Source: Bdellovibrionales bacterium
GTDB lineage: Bacteria > Bdellovibrionota > Bacteriovoracia > Bacteriovoracales > Bacteriovoracaceae
Assembly (NCBI GenBank): GCA_023250775.1
Contig: JAHFAA010000048.1
Location: 1 to 13,865, forward strand
Direction: 5' to 3'
DNA length: 13,865 nt
This document shows, one piece after another, positions 6,448-13,865 of this stretch. How positions within the stretch are numbered: the stretch's first letter is position 1; every line of letters starts with the position of its first letter. The notes beneath the pieces are model-generated. The model saw nothing but the letters and a program-made list of their open reading frames with translations, did not search any database and had not been told where the DNA came from. A program made the position numbers and the translations under genes.

Positions 6448-8138
6448 TGTCTGGCACCCATTTCAAAAATGCGGTCACAATATTTTAGTGTGGATGGCCG
6501 ATGGGCCGCCCACACTAAGGTGACGTCTTTCATCTCGTGATCAATATTGCGTAAAATCTTTTCTTCTGTAACGGTATCCACCGCGCTCAAACAATCATCA
6601 AAGAGAAGCACGGATGGCCGCCGGGCCAAGGCGCGCGCCAAGGTCAAACGTTGCTTCTGTCCGCCCGAGAGGTTGATTCCCCACTCGCCCAAAGAGGTAT
6701 CCAATTGCTGTGGGAATTTATGAACATCCTCAAGCAGCTCGGCCATCTTTAAATAATGCCAAATTTCCTCATCAGACATGTCACGGTCAAGTTTCAAATT
6801 TTCGCGAATGGTGGAGGCAAACAAAAAAGGCCGTTGAGAGACATGGCCAATTTGCCTCCGAAGTTCGAGATGCTCATATTCACTAAAGGGGCGTCCGCGA
6901 AAAAGAACTTGCCCTTGGAAATTGCGCTCCAGGCCCATCAAGATATTAAGTAAAGTGGTTTTGCCGGTGGCAATAGGCCCGATCAGTCCCAGTCTTCCCT
7001 GCTCTTTTAATTCAAAATTAAGATTCTTAAAAACGGGATCAAGGCCTTCGCTATATTGAAAGGTCAGATTGTGGACAGAAAAGACCGAAGCTTCAGCCAG
7101 ATGAGCGGTGGCATCACTGGAACTTTCCTTGGGCAAGAGATATTGTTCTTTGGGTGCCTCATAGACTTCCAAGATCCGTTCAAGACTGGAAAGCCCCCTC
7201 TTCCATTCGGAAACAATAAAGCCCATTTCCATAAATGGATCTTGAATCAAAGACACCAGGCCTTGCATGGCAATAAAATCGCCTACACTGACGCGACCAC
7301 TGATCACGTAATAGGTTCCGACGACAAAAAGCACGAAGTAAGAAAGAAGCGTGGCACTTCCCATGGCGGGAATATAACTCAAACTAAAACCCAAGGTTTT
7401 CAAACGCTCACGACGATAATCTTCGCCAACCCCAAGCACATAGCGTGCCCAGTAGCTCCCTGTGCGTGTGAGTCGCTGCAGACGAACAGAAGAAATCATC
7501 TGCGCCGCTAAATCATCCAAACGTGAAAGAATCTCCTGGGTAATATGATATTGCGCCCCTTCGAGATGACTCAATCTGCGAACAACAAAAGGAATAAATA
7601 AAAGTGTACTGACACAAAAGAGCGCCAGCTTGGCATTGATCATCAGCATCGCCATCAAGGTCAGAAATCCCAGGCAGGTTAAATCAACCGCGGCCACAAG
7701 AGTAAAACCAAAAAGCAATTGTCCTTGACCAACGTCGCTGCTGGCGACGTTAATCATGTGGCCTTTGGTGTAAATTCGATCTAGCGCTGTCTTGGGAAAA
7801 AAAACGGTATGTTTCCACAGCAGTCTTCGCATGTGGGCCGCGGCCACGTGAGTCTGTCTCGCCAAGGTGATCCGCCAGCCAAAGCGCCCCACGGTTAAGA
7901 AAATTCTTCCAAACAAAAAAATTAAAAAAAGACTCAGGAAGGTTTCTTGTCTGGGCCAAAATCGCGGCAATAAGACCACGGGTTTGCCGGTAAAAAAATC
8001 CAGCACCCAACCGAGCGAACGCACAACTACAACTTGCATTAAGTTGGTGACAAGAACGGTGAAGGCCCCCGTGAAATAGATAAGGCGCTTCTGCCATATA
8101 AAATCGCGCCAGAATTTCCAAGCTTTTGTGGTTAACAT
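6444..8138 (-). CDS. ABC exporter half-transporter with degenerate catalytic site (MdlA-like)
   Basis: Inner-membrane half-transporter of 564 residues and the first partner of the heterodimer. The N-terminal membrane domain spans about 20-300. In the nucleotide-binding domain, Walker A is GPIATGKT (387-394, Lys393), the Q-loop is in HVSQRPF, the signature is canonical LSGGQ (490-494), and His546 is in AAHRP. Walker B ends Asp514-Asp515, so the catalytic glutamate is replaced by Asp; this site should bind ATP but hydrolyse it poorly. The protein stops only 18 residues after His546 (ends FEMGARQ), so the last NBD strands and helix found in most family members are missing or very short. The stop TGA overlaps the next gene's ATG. 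ATG 8138 lies 18 bases after lplA and lacks a strong ribosome site, with AGAGG too far upstream. Confidence 0.9.
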   Translation of the reverse strand: MLTTKAWKFWRDFIWQKRLIYFTGAFTVLVTNLMQVVVVRSLGWVLDFFTGKPVVLLPRFWPRQETFLSLFLIFLFGRIFLTVGRFGWRITLARQTHVAAAHMRRLLWKHTVFFPKTALDRIYTKGHMINVASSDVGQGQLLFGFTLVAAVDLTCLGFLTLMAMLMINAKLALFCVSTLLFIPFVVRRLSHLEGAQYHITQEILSRLDDLAAQMISSVRLQRLTRTGSYWARYVLGVGEDYRRERLKTLGFSLSYIPAMGSATLLSYFVLFVVGTYYVISGRVSVGDFIAMQGLVSLIQDPFMEMGFIVSEWKRGLSSLERILEVYEAPKEQYLLPKESSSDATAHLAEASVFSVHNLTFQYSEGLDPVFKNLNFELKEQGRLGLIGPIATGKTTLLNILMGLERNFQGQVLFRGRPFSEYEHLELRRQIGHVSQRPFLFASTIRENLKLDRDMSDEEIWHYLKMAELLEDVHKFPQQLDTSLGEWGINLSGGQKQRLTLARALARRPSVLLFDDCLSAVDTVTEEKILRNIDHEMKDVTLVWAAHRPSTLKYCDRIFEMGARQ

Positions 8139-8156
8139 AGAAAAGTAATTATGCCT

Positions 8157-9182
8157 CTAATGCACTCGCGAGGCCAACCAATTGCCAAATTCGCTTAAGT
8201 AATCGCACACCATGGGTAATTCCTGCGATGCCTTATGAATCGCCGTTTGAATACCCTCAGGTGAATAAACAGAATTTCTCAAGGATGCGATCACCGCTTC
8301 AACTAACTCGGGGTGTAGGGTATCAGAATATATTTTAAGGTCGCGAATAATTCCTTTGTCACAATCGATATGCACATCCATTCCGCCCCAGGAAAAACGC
8401 TCCTCGAGATGGTGACTAAAATGCGGTGTCTCACCAAAACGCCAGTTCCAATCTTTCAGCTCCTCATAATAGCGATTTAAATTGGGTTGTTTTTTTAAAT
8501 AATCCACATCGAGAATTTCAATGGGCGCCTGGGCACTATGCGCTGCGAAGAACTGCTGAATAATTTGCTTGGAGAGGCCCTCATGATCGATGGAAGAATT
8601 AAAATCCTTCAGGTTCGCCACCCGGGCCTTGACTGACACGATGCCCTTGCCCTCTAACTTTTTCTTATCAGGGTTGAGATAGTTGCCAAGACGACCGAGG
8701 TTGGCATTGATTAACAAAGTGCCATGATGAAAAGCGCGGTCTTTCGTTTCCTTAAAAGCGCTGCCTGAGATTTTTTTGGGGCCTTCGGAATCGTTGACGA
8801 CAATATCATTACGCCCCGAGGCCTCGGCCTTAATATCAAATTTTTCTAACGCCTGAAGAATAATTTTGTTGTTGGTGGATTTATTAAAATCCAATTTACT
8901 GGAGAGAAAGGTGAAGTTGGTGTTCCCGAGATCGTGAAAAACAGCTCCTCCTCCACTTTGCCGACGCGCCAGATGAACTCCGTCTGCTTCCATTTTCGAG
9001 GTATGGCATTCCACCCAGGGATTTTGAAAACGCCCGATCACCACGGTATCTTCATTTCGCCACAGAAATAAAACTTTTTGTTGCGGATCAAGATCGCGGA
9101 AAATCCAATTCTCGGTAGCGAGATTAAAAAAAGGATCATGAGTGGTGGAAATCATCACGCGCACAGGATTTTTCTGAGTCAT
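8157..9182 (-). CDS. lplA: Lipoate-protein ligase A
   Basis: Cytosolic enzyme that activates lipoate with ATP to lipoyl-AMP and attaches it to the lysine of E2 subunits of 2-oxoacid dehydrogenases and of GcvH. The 341 residues match full-length bacterial LplA, with a catalytic domain at about 1-245 and the small C-terminal domain after it. The lipoate-binding signature is RRQSGGGAVFHD (73-84) followed by GNTNF. The invariant lysine is Lys137 in KKISGSAFK, and HHGTLLIN follows as expected. AAGG about seven bases before ATG 9182 supports the start. It lies between a secreted unknown protein (27-base gap) and the ABC pair (18-base gap), probably co-transcribed. No lipA, lipB or E2 gene is in view. 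It could accept octanoate as well as lipoate. Confidence 0.93.
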   Translation of the reverse strand: MTQKNPVRVMISTTHDPFFNLATENWIFRDLDPQQKVLFLWRNEDTVVIGRFQNPWVECHTSKMEADGVHLARRQSGGGAVFHDLGNTNFTFLSSKLDFNKSTNNKIILQALEKFDIKAEASGRNDIVVNDSEGPKKISGSAFKETKDRAFHHGTLLINANLGRLGNYLNPDKKKLEGKGIVSVKARVANLKDFNSSIDHEGLSKQIIQQFFAAHSAQAPIEILDVDYLKKQPNLNRYYEELKDWNWRFGETPHFSHHLEERFSWGGMDVHIDCDKGIIRDLKIYSDTLHPELVEAVIASLRNSVYSPEGIQTAIHKASQELPMVCDYLSEFGNWLASRVH

Positions 9183-9209
9183 AAAAGGGCCTTGATGTTG
9201 GTGCTAGGA

Positions 9210-10109
9210 TTAGCGATCGATGCTAACTTTTGCTTGCAGGAGTTTACCACGGGCCTCAAGAACAAAGCTAGGCAGACCTTCTTGGCCATTGCTAATACCA
9301 GGCATGGCCACTGCCCTTTTTATGTAAAAATCCACATCTTTAAACAGCGTTGAGGTGGCGACGCGAGCATAAATACCCTCGAATTCCATCATCAACGTTG
9401 GCACAGGGCGTCCGCCTTTGATGTAGCTGGCAATATTCTCCAAGAGCGAGGGGTGAATTTGATTTAAAGATTTGATGGCAAAAAAGAAAAAGCGCACTTT
9501 TTTCAAAATGAACTCTTTCAACCACTGATCATTTTTCTCCCCCACCAAATCACTAAAATAAATTTGAGATTTGTTCTTAATCATAATAAATTTCACCTGA
9601 TTCTTGTCGGTACTTCCCACCGCCAACGTCGCCATCGGAACACGAATTCCTTCGGGATTAACGGTAAAAATTTTGACATATTTTACGCCTTTGCGTTCAC
9701 CAAAACGCACGCGTTCGATCTGCTGAAGAAGCGCCTTAAAATCAGGATCAAAGGGTTCACCTGTCAACTGCTCAAGCCCTTCCACCAACGCCATAATGTC
9801 TTTCTTAGCGACTTCATAAGGGCCAAGATCAGAGAGATAGCGCAGAACGTACATTCCAAGGGTCAGGTTATCAGCAAGAGAATATTTATGCGTCAGGGCC
9901 TCACGAACCTTAAACATGCCTTCCGCCACACGGCGATAATCGGCATCGGTCATATCATTTTTAACCGTCAGCCCGTCTTCAGTAGCGATGGCAATAGCAC
10001 TATTTCCCAAAGCATTCGCCATGCTCGCCATATCAGCGTAACTGCGCATGGGGAGTACTAAAAAGGCCATAAAAAACAGGTAATTGATGGTAAAAACCAA
10101 CTTATTCAT
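9210..10109 (-). CDS. Unrecognised protein with a signal peptide, probably periplasmic
   Basis: I do not recognise this 299-residue family. It begins with a typical Sec signal peptide: basic start MNK, a hydrophobic stretch to about residue 20, and a likely cut in SYA-D near residue 25. There is no lipobox cysteine, so a soluble periplasmic or secreted protein is expected. The mature part is mixed and mostly helical in its first half (DADYRRVAEGMFKVREAL) with strand-like segments later (VKYVKIFTVNPEG, VPTLMMEFEGIYARVA). No repeat or metal motif stands out. I chose ATG 10109, preceded by GGGTGGGA; an in-frame GTG at 10121 would add only four residues and has a poor ribosome site. It sits between the protease and lplA, in line with both. 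Confidence 0.85.
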   Translation of the reverse strand: MNKLVFTINYLFFMAFLVLPMRSYADMASMANALGNSAIAIATEDGLTVKNDMTDADYRRVAEGMFKVREALTHKYSLADNLTLGMYVLRYLSDLGPYEVAKKDIMALVEGLEQLTGEPFDPDFKALLQQIERVRFGERKGVKYVKIFTVNPEGIRVPMATLAVGSTDKNQVKFIMIKNKSQIYFSDLVGEKNDQWLKEFILKKVRFFFFAIKSLNQIHPSLLENIASYIKGGRPVPTLMMEFEGIYARVATSTLFKDVDFYIKRAVAMPGISNGQEGLPSFVLEARGKLLQAKVSIDR

Positions 10110-10193
10110 AGGACATCCCACCCGAATTGAAGAGCGTAAAGCTAGCGCGCAAATTGTATCAATAGATACTTTTTAATGATGGCCACTGTGTAT
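10110..10193. promoter_or_regulatory. Longest intergenic gap, with a short inverted repeat; possible promoter region
   Basis: This 84-base gap between the protease and the secreted unknown is the only place in the - strand block with room for a separate promoter. It is AT-rich and holds the inverted repeat GTATC-AATA-GATAC (10156-10169), followed by TTTTT on the + strand. Read on the - strand, TTGATA and TACAAT look like promoter hexamers, but they overlap each other (sharing TA) and neither has a well-spaced partner. The repeat could be an operator or a weak transcription pause. I see no convincing terminator for the protease gene. Confidence 0.3.
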
Positions 10194-13100
10194 TTATTTC
10201 ATGGGTAAAAAACGCATCTCAAATTGCCCAGGCTGACCTTCTTTCAGGCATAAGGCGACAAAATTATACTGGCCTTGAATGCTGACAGGGTTGAGCGCCA
10301 AACAGCGAGAAGGGAGGCGAATACTCGCCTGGAGATTGGATTCGAGGCCACCTTGTGAGGCCTTGAGCACGTAGATTCGTCCTGAATTAAGCTGGGTAGC
10401 ATCCACATAAAAAGCGGGAACGGCCTTTTCACCGACACCTGTGGTTACAGGATAAAATAATTCATTGAAGACCAGGCCTGGCAAAAAAGAAACCCGATCG
10501 ATACCATGGAGATAAGTGGTCTGAGTTCCGTCCTCTTTTAAAATCAGCGCCAGATTATTTTTCGTTTGATAGAAAAGATACGAGGCATCTGCTTTGCGTG
10601 CGCCGGCCAAAAGTCCCACCACATGATCGCGTTCCAGCGGATGCTTGAGAGAAAAACGCGCTTGCTCTTCACCATTTTGGCCATAGAAAACGGCGCTGCC
10701 TAAAATATCATTTTGCATGGAAACAAAACCTGTCCCTGCAAAAAATTGTGGGCCTTGAGAGGTCAGCTGCATAAGGGGAATAGAAAGCTGTCCGGTCCAA
10801 GGAAGCGAAGCAACAGGGCCGTCGGCAAATTGGGTGGAAAAATTGCGCCCCAATTCCACCACCGCACGACGAATTTGCAGGCCATCGCTAATTTCAAATT
10901 CAAGATACGCTTTATGAGCGGCAAAAAGTGTTTGCGACTGATAGAGCGGTCCGACGAGCAAGATTTTTTCCTGCCAGTCAGTTTCATAATGATCAGACAA
11001 TTCTTTGAGCAGTTTATAATTATCCACCATGCGTGTGGTAATTTTCCCTTTTTCAAAATCCGGAAAAAGATAATAAAAATGCGCGGAGGAGACGTCTTCA
11101 TCATGCACGAAAGGATCAGGGTTCTTATCAGGAGCAGGAACTTTTCCTTGCGCCATAAATCCAAGAGCAGCGACGACTCCAAATTTTGTATTGACCGGCA
11201 AGATCGCCATATGAGAGGGATCGAACACCGCCACATCGGGAATAAAAGTCAGAGAAGATTTATCACCGAACAAAGGACGAAGATTATTGTCCAGATAGGT
11301 ATAAAGGAGTGATCGCTCGCTTCCATTTTGTACCAAAGACACCATTAAATAATCATTCACGCCATCATAGTTCAAATCCATCTGATAGAAATTGAGCAGC
11401 CGGCCGACGATGGGAGTTCCGCACTTCACGCTTTTAACGGAAGCGGGTGTGGTGGTGACGTCAGGACGAAATAAAAAGAGTTCTGAGGCCGTGGGAGATG
11501 TTTTGACAGCGTAATATTCAGGTGAAGAACTGGCCCGAAAAAAATCTTGAACGGTTCGAAGCTGACTGGCATATCCTTTTTTCTGCGGCAGTAAATAGCT
11601 GATGCCATTGGCCGGAAGATCAAGCTTGGTCACCTCATCACCTTCGAAGGACCTTGTTAGAATAATTCTTTTTTCAAAGGACAGGGACTTCTGACTGGAC
11701 GAAAGAAGCTCAACTTTCAAACGCAACTGAGATTGCATCTGAAGAGAAGTCACATGTCCGGTGACATTAACCGTCTTCACCTCACCGTGCTTCCAATCTT
11801 CAAACGAGAATGAATCCTGATCAAGAGTCAGACCTTCATGCACTAAATTAACTTTAAGCCCGACATTGCTTTGATCAGCACTCAAATTTTTAAAGGAGAG
11901 AGGCAAGGTAAAGGATAGATCGGACAGGTTTACATCCAGCTCTTCGCCTTCTTTAAAATCTGGATAGATTAAAAATTGGGCGGGAGTCAAATCGCTGTTT
12001 GCCCTGGCCAAACCAAAGGCACTTTCGGAACCTTGTTTTTTACCCCAGGAAAATAAAATTGCTTTCAAATCATCTGAAGGAAGATCGGGATAAATTCCCC
12101 GCAGTACCGCTGCCAATCCAGCAATAAAGGGAGAGGCCTGGCTTGTGCCATTTTTAATTTCGTACCCCACCACACTAAAAAAACTGGGGGTTAATTTCGT
12201 CGGGTAAGTCGAAAGAATTTGATCGCCAGGAGCGAGAACATCCACCGCCCCGCCGAAGTTGGAGAAATCCGCTAAGCTGCCATCAATCGTAATGGCACCA
12301 ACACACACCACCCCTTGATAGGCACAAGGGAAAATGGGAGATTCGGAATGGTTGTTTCCGGCAGCGGCAACAATAATAACATTTTTCTTCAAGGCCTCTT
12401 GAACCGCCTGGCGCAAATAATCGGTATCAAGGGAACGAGGCCAGCCTAAACTTAGGTTAATAACTTTGGCGCCCATTTTAGTGGCGTATAAAATGCCCTT
12501 GGCCACGCGATCGGTAAATGATTCCGCCGTGGCGCCTGGGCCACTACCGCCTTGAGCATTCGAGACTTTGATCGGGAGAATTTTTATCTTTTGCGAAACG
12601 CCTCGTCCGCCGATGGCATTATCTCGCTGCATGGTTAAGATGCCCGAGAGATGGGTGCCATGGCCCTGATCATCTAAAGGCCGCTGGCCATCCTTCACAT
12701 TGTCTTTGGTAAAATCCCAACCGCTGCAGTCACCGATATATCCGTTTTGATCACGATCATCCGTAGGCCGAAAACGCACGTGCCCATCAGCATCACACTC
12801 GGCCATATTTTTAAAAATATGATCTTTAAGATCTGGGTGATCAACATCAACACCGCTATCAATCACGGCGACCACGACATCAGATTGCATTTTTGCTTCC
12901 AGCTCATCTAAGGCCTTTGGCCCACCAATATCAATATTAGCGGCGCCATCGACACGATCAGAGCGAATATCGTCGAGATCAGCGGTCAAACTTTGAGCTT
13001 GATTTTGAATTCCCCACTGCCACTTATAAAGAGGATCATTGGAAGTCGCCTGAGCGTCATTGGGCAAAATTGACGATAGAGTGAGAGGATACACGGACTC

Positions 13101-13334
13101 AACTTTCTGAACCTCAGAAGAATTCTTCAGCTTGGCGACTTCACGCTTGGAAAGTTTGCCTTGATAGAGTCGATCAAAATACGACGAATGATAAGGAGTA
13201 AAACGAGTGAGAGGCCTCACGGAAGAGCTGGGCCGATGTTTAAACAGGACAACATAATCCAGGCGTGTCTCGGCCATGGCGTGTGAGGAGACAAGCATAA
13301 GCAGCGCCGTGAATAGGGACACTCTGCTGATCAT
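10194..13334 (-). CDS. Secreted subtilisin-like serine protease (S8) with a long C-terminal extension
   Basis: A 1046-residue exported protease. Residues 1-21 are a signal peptide ending AMA-E. Residues about 24-87 look like an inhibitor I9-type prodomain. The S8 domain covers about 145-435: catalytic Asp159 in AVIDSGVD, His225 in GHGTHLSG, oxyanion Asn327 in AAAGNN and Ser398 in NGTSQASP. The acidic insert at 192-207 (DDRDQNGYIGDCSGWD) is typical of bacterial subtilases. The remaining 600 residues are mostly beta-strand like: a sandwich-like stretch at about 460-560, then segments around DLNYDGVND (653-661), a calcium-binding FG-GAP/VCBS-type motif, suggesting a propeller-like domain. Cys pairs 180/203, 337/344 and 1011/1029 could form disulfides. 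The ATG overlaps the stop of the upstream gene by ATGA. All catalytic residues are present, so it should be active; the target is unknown. Confidence 0.93.
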   Translation of the reverse strand: MISRVSLFTALLMLVSSHAMAETRLDYVVLFKHRPSSSVRPLTRFTPYHSSYFDRLYQGKLSKREVAKLKNSSEVQKVESVYPLTLSSILPNDAQATSNDPLYKWQWGIQNQAQSLTADLDDIRSDRVDGAANIDIGGPKALDELEAKMQSDVVVAVIDSGVDVDHPDLKDHIFKNMAECDADGHVRFRPTDDRDQNGYIGDCSGWDFTKDNVKDGQRPLDDQGHGTHLSGILTMQRDNAIGGRGVSQKIKILPIKVSNAQGGSGPGATAESFTDRVAKGILYATKMGAKVINLSLGWPRSLDTDYLRQAVQEALKKNVIIVAAAGNNHSESPIFPCAYQGVVCVGAITIDGSLADFSNFGGAVDVLAPGDQILSTYPTKLTPSFFSVVGYEIKNGTSQASPFIAGLAAVLRGIYPDLPSDDLKAILFSWGKKQGSESAFGLARANSDLTPAQFLIYPDFKEGEELDVNLSDLSFTLPLSFKNLSADQSNVGLKVNLVHEGLTLDQDSFSFEDWKHGEVKTVNVTGHVTSLQMQSQLRLKVELLSSSQKSLSFEKRIILTRSFEGDEVTKLDLPANGISYLLPQKKGYASQLRTVQDFFRASSSPEYYAVKTSPTASELFLFRPDVTTTPASVKSVKCGTPIVGRLLNFYQMDLNYDGVNDYLMVSLVQNGSERSLLYTYLDNNLRPLFGDKSSLTFIPDVAVFDPSHMAILPVNTKFGVVAALGFMAQGKVPAPDKNPDPFVHDEDVSSAHFYYLFPDFEKGKITTRMVDNYKLLKELSDHYETDWQEKILLVGPLYQSQTLFAAHKAYLEFEISDGLQIRRAVVELGRNFSTQFADGPVASLPWTGQLSIPLMQLTSQGPQFFAGTGFVSMQNDILGSAVFYGQNGEEQARFSLKHPLERDHVVGLLAGARKADASYLFYQTKNNLALILKEDGTQTTYLHGIDRVSFLPGLVFNELFYPVTTGVGEKAVPAFYVDATQLNSGRIYVLKASQGGLESNLQASIRLPSRCLALNPVSIQGQYNFVALCLKEGQPGQFEMRFLPMK

Positions 13335-13864
13335 AATTTATCCATCATCCAGTATGCGAAAAATTCAGCGTCGGTCATTCCGATCTGGCCTTTCATATCT
13401 GCCAAGGGGCCCATGAATTTCCGGTCTCCAAATTCACCAAGGGTATGGGAAAGCAAAGGTGTATCGCCGTTTTCATCGCCTTTTCTAAAACCGCGCAGCT
13501 GAGAGGTGACGAAAATATTTTGTTTGCCACCGACACTTTCCGCCACGCCGTCAAAAGAAAGTTCCTGCTCTAAATTGCCGGCGATCTTAACGCCGTACTT
13601 GGCGAGACGGGCCGGATTGCGCTTATTCAACCATTTGAGATATTTTTTCTGCTGCCGTTTTAGCTGTGCAAGCTCATCGTGAATCTGTTCTTCACGGGTA
13701 TAAACCTCACGATAGCTGCCACCGCCGATCGGGTCGCCGGGAATATAACCACCACGCATCACACGATCACGGGCCTTGGCATAGCGCCGATAAATGCTCA
13801 GAAGTTTTTTATCGTCTAACTTATTCAACTCTCCCATGGCCTTTTTATAAAAATAAATATTCAA
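13331..13864 (-). CDS. Unrecognised basic protein, probably cut by the window edge
   Basis: I do not recognise this protein. The frame is open to the right edge (first readable codon TTG at 13864), so the true start is probably outside the window. An internal ATG at 13837, with AAAAAGG almost touching it, is the other choice and would give 168 residues; the AT-rich bases before it could be non-coding. Visible features are a Lys/Arg-rich helical start (KKLLSIYRRYAKARDRV), a glycine-rich loop GGGYIPGDPIGGGSY in part of residues 38-50, a charged, possibly coiled-coil segment at about 55-85, and an acidic, less basic C-terminal third. No transmembrane segment is seen. Its stop TGA overlaps the protease ATG (ATGA), so the two are translated together and may act together, for instance as partner or substrate. 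Confidence 0.7.
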   Translation of the reverse strand: MNIYFYKKAMGELNKLDDKKLLSIYRRYAKARDRVMRGGYIPGDPIGGGSYREVYTREEQIHDELAQLKRQQKKYLKWLNKRNPARLAKYGVKIAGNLEQELSFDGVAESVGGKQNIFVTSQLRGFRKGDENGDTPLLSHTLGEFGDRKFMGPLADMKGQIGMTDAEFFAYWMMDKL

Positions 13865-13865
13865 A

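Noticed and set aside
6444..8138. Degenerate ABC subunit as a pseudogene
   Set aside because: Walker A, Q-loop, signature and switch His are intact, the frame is open, it is translationally coupled to its partner, and Asp at the catalytic Glu is a known feature of heterodimeric exporters.
9564..10061. 165-residue open frame on the + strand
   Set aside because: It is antisense to the signal-peptide protein, has a His/Arg/Phe-rich composition typical of shadow frames, and no ribosome site.
10110..10121. GTG start at 10121 for the secreted unknown
   Set aside because: It would add four residues before the basic signal-peptide start MNK and lacks a ribosome site, whereas ATG 10109 follows GGGTGGGA.
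10151..10175. Intrinsic terminator for the protease gene
   Set aside because: The stem is only five AT-rich pairs, and the T-run is on the strand opposite to the protease transcript.
10713..11312. 199-residue open frame on the + strand
   Set aside because: It is antisense to the protease C-terminal extension. Its composition is Lys/Arg/Ile/Phe-skewed, with no recognisable domain.

Overview
The window carries ten protein-coding genes in two convergent blocks: four on the + strand (1-4623) and six on the - strand (13865-4642). There is no gene-free stretch longer than 300 bases; the largest gap is about 85 bases (10110-10193). I saw no tRNA, rRNA, CRISPR array or insertion sequence. The host looks like a Gram-negative bacterium of intermediate base composition: an MdlA/MdlB-type ABC pair, an LplA-type lipoate ligase, a Proteobacteria-style ole cluster with separate oleB and oleC, and proteins with Sec signal peptides. 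A Bdellovibrionota or other former deltaproteobacterial source would fit the large secreted subtilase next to unrecognised secreted proteins, but this is a guess that the sequence cannot settle.

+ strand block: a complete oleA-oleB-oleC-oleD cluster. OleA (thiolase fold) condenses two fatty acyl-CoAs into a 2-alkyl-3-ketoacid. OleD reduces the ketone to a 2-alkyl-3-hydroxyacid. OleC closes this to a beta-lactone with ATP, and OleB removes CO2 to give a long-chain internal cis-olefin. The key catalytic residues of all four enzymes are readable. The genes are packed as an operon: a 14-base oleA-oleB gap, a 32-base oleB/oleC overlap, and 26 bases before oleD.

- strand block, in transcription order: an unrecognised basic protein reaching the right window edge; a 1046-residue secreted subtilisin-like (S8) protease that overlaps it by ATGA; an unrecognised protein with a signal peptide; lipoate-protein ligase A; and two half-size ABC exporters overlapping by ATGA, the first with a degenerate ATP site. 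Gaps are 4-base overlaps or under 30 bases except the 84-base gap after the protease, so one or two transcripts are likely. Nothing in the sequence ties protease, lipoylation and exporter into one pathway.

The two blocks meet tail to tail with 18 bases between stop codons. No part of the window is clearly a novel system. The points most worth following are the complete olefin cluster, the asymmetric exporter whose degenerate NBD is short at its C-terminus, and the coupled unknown-protein/protease pair.
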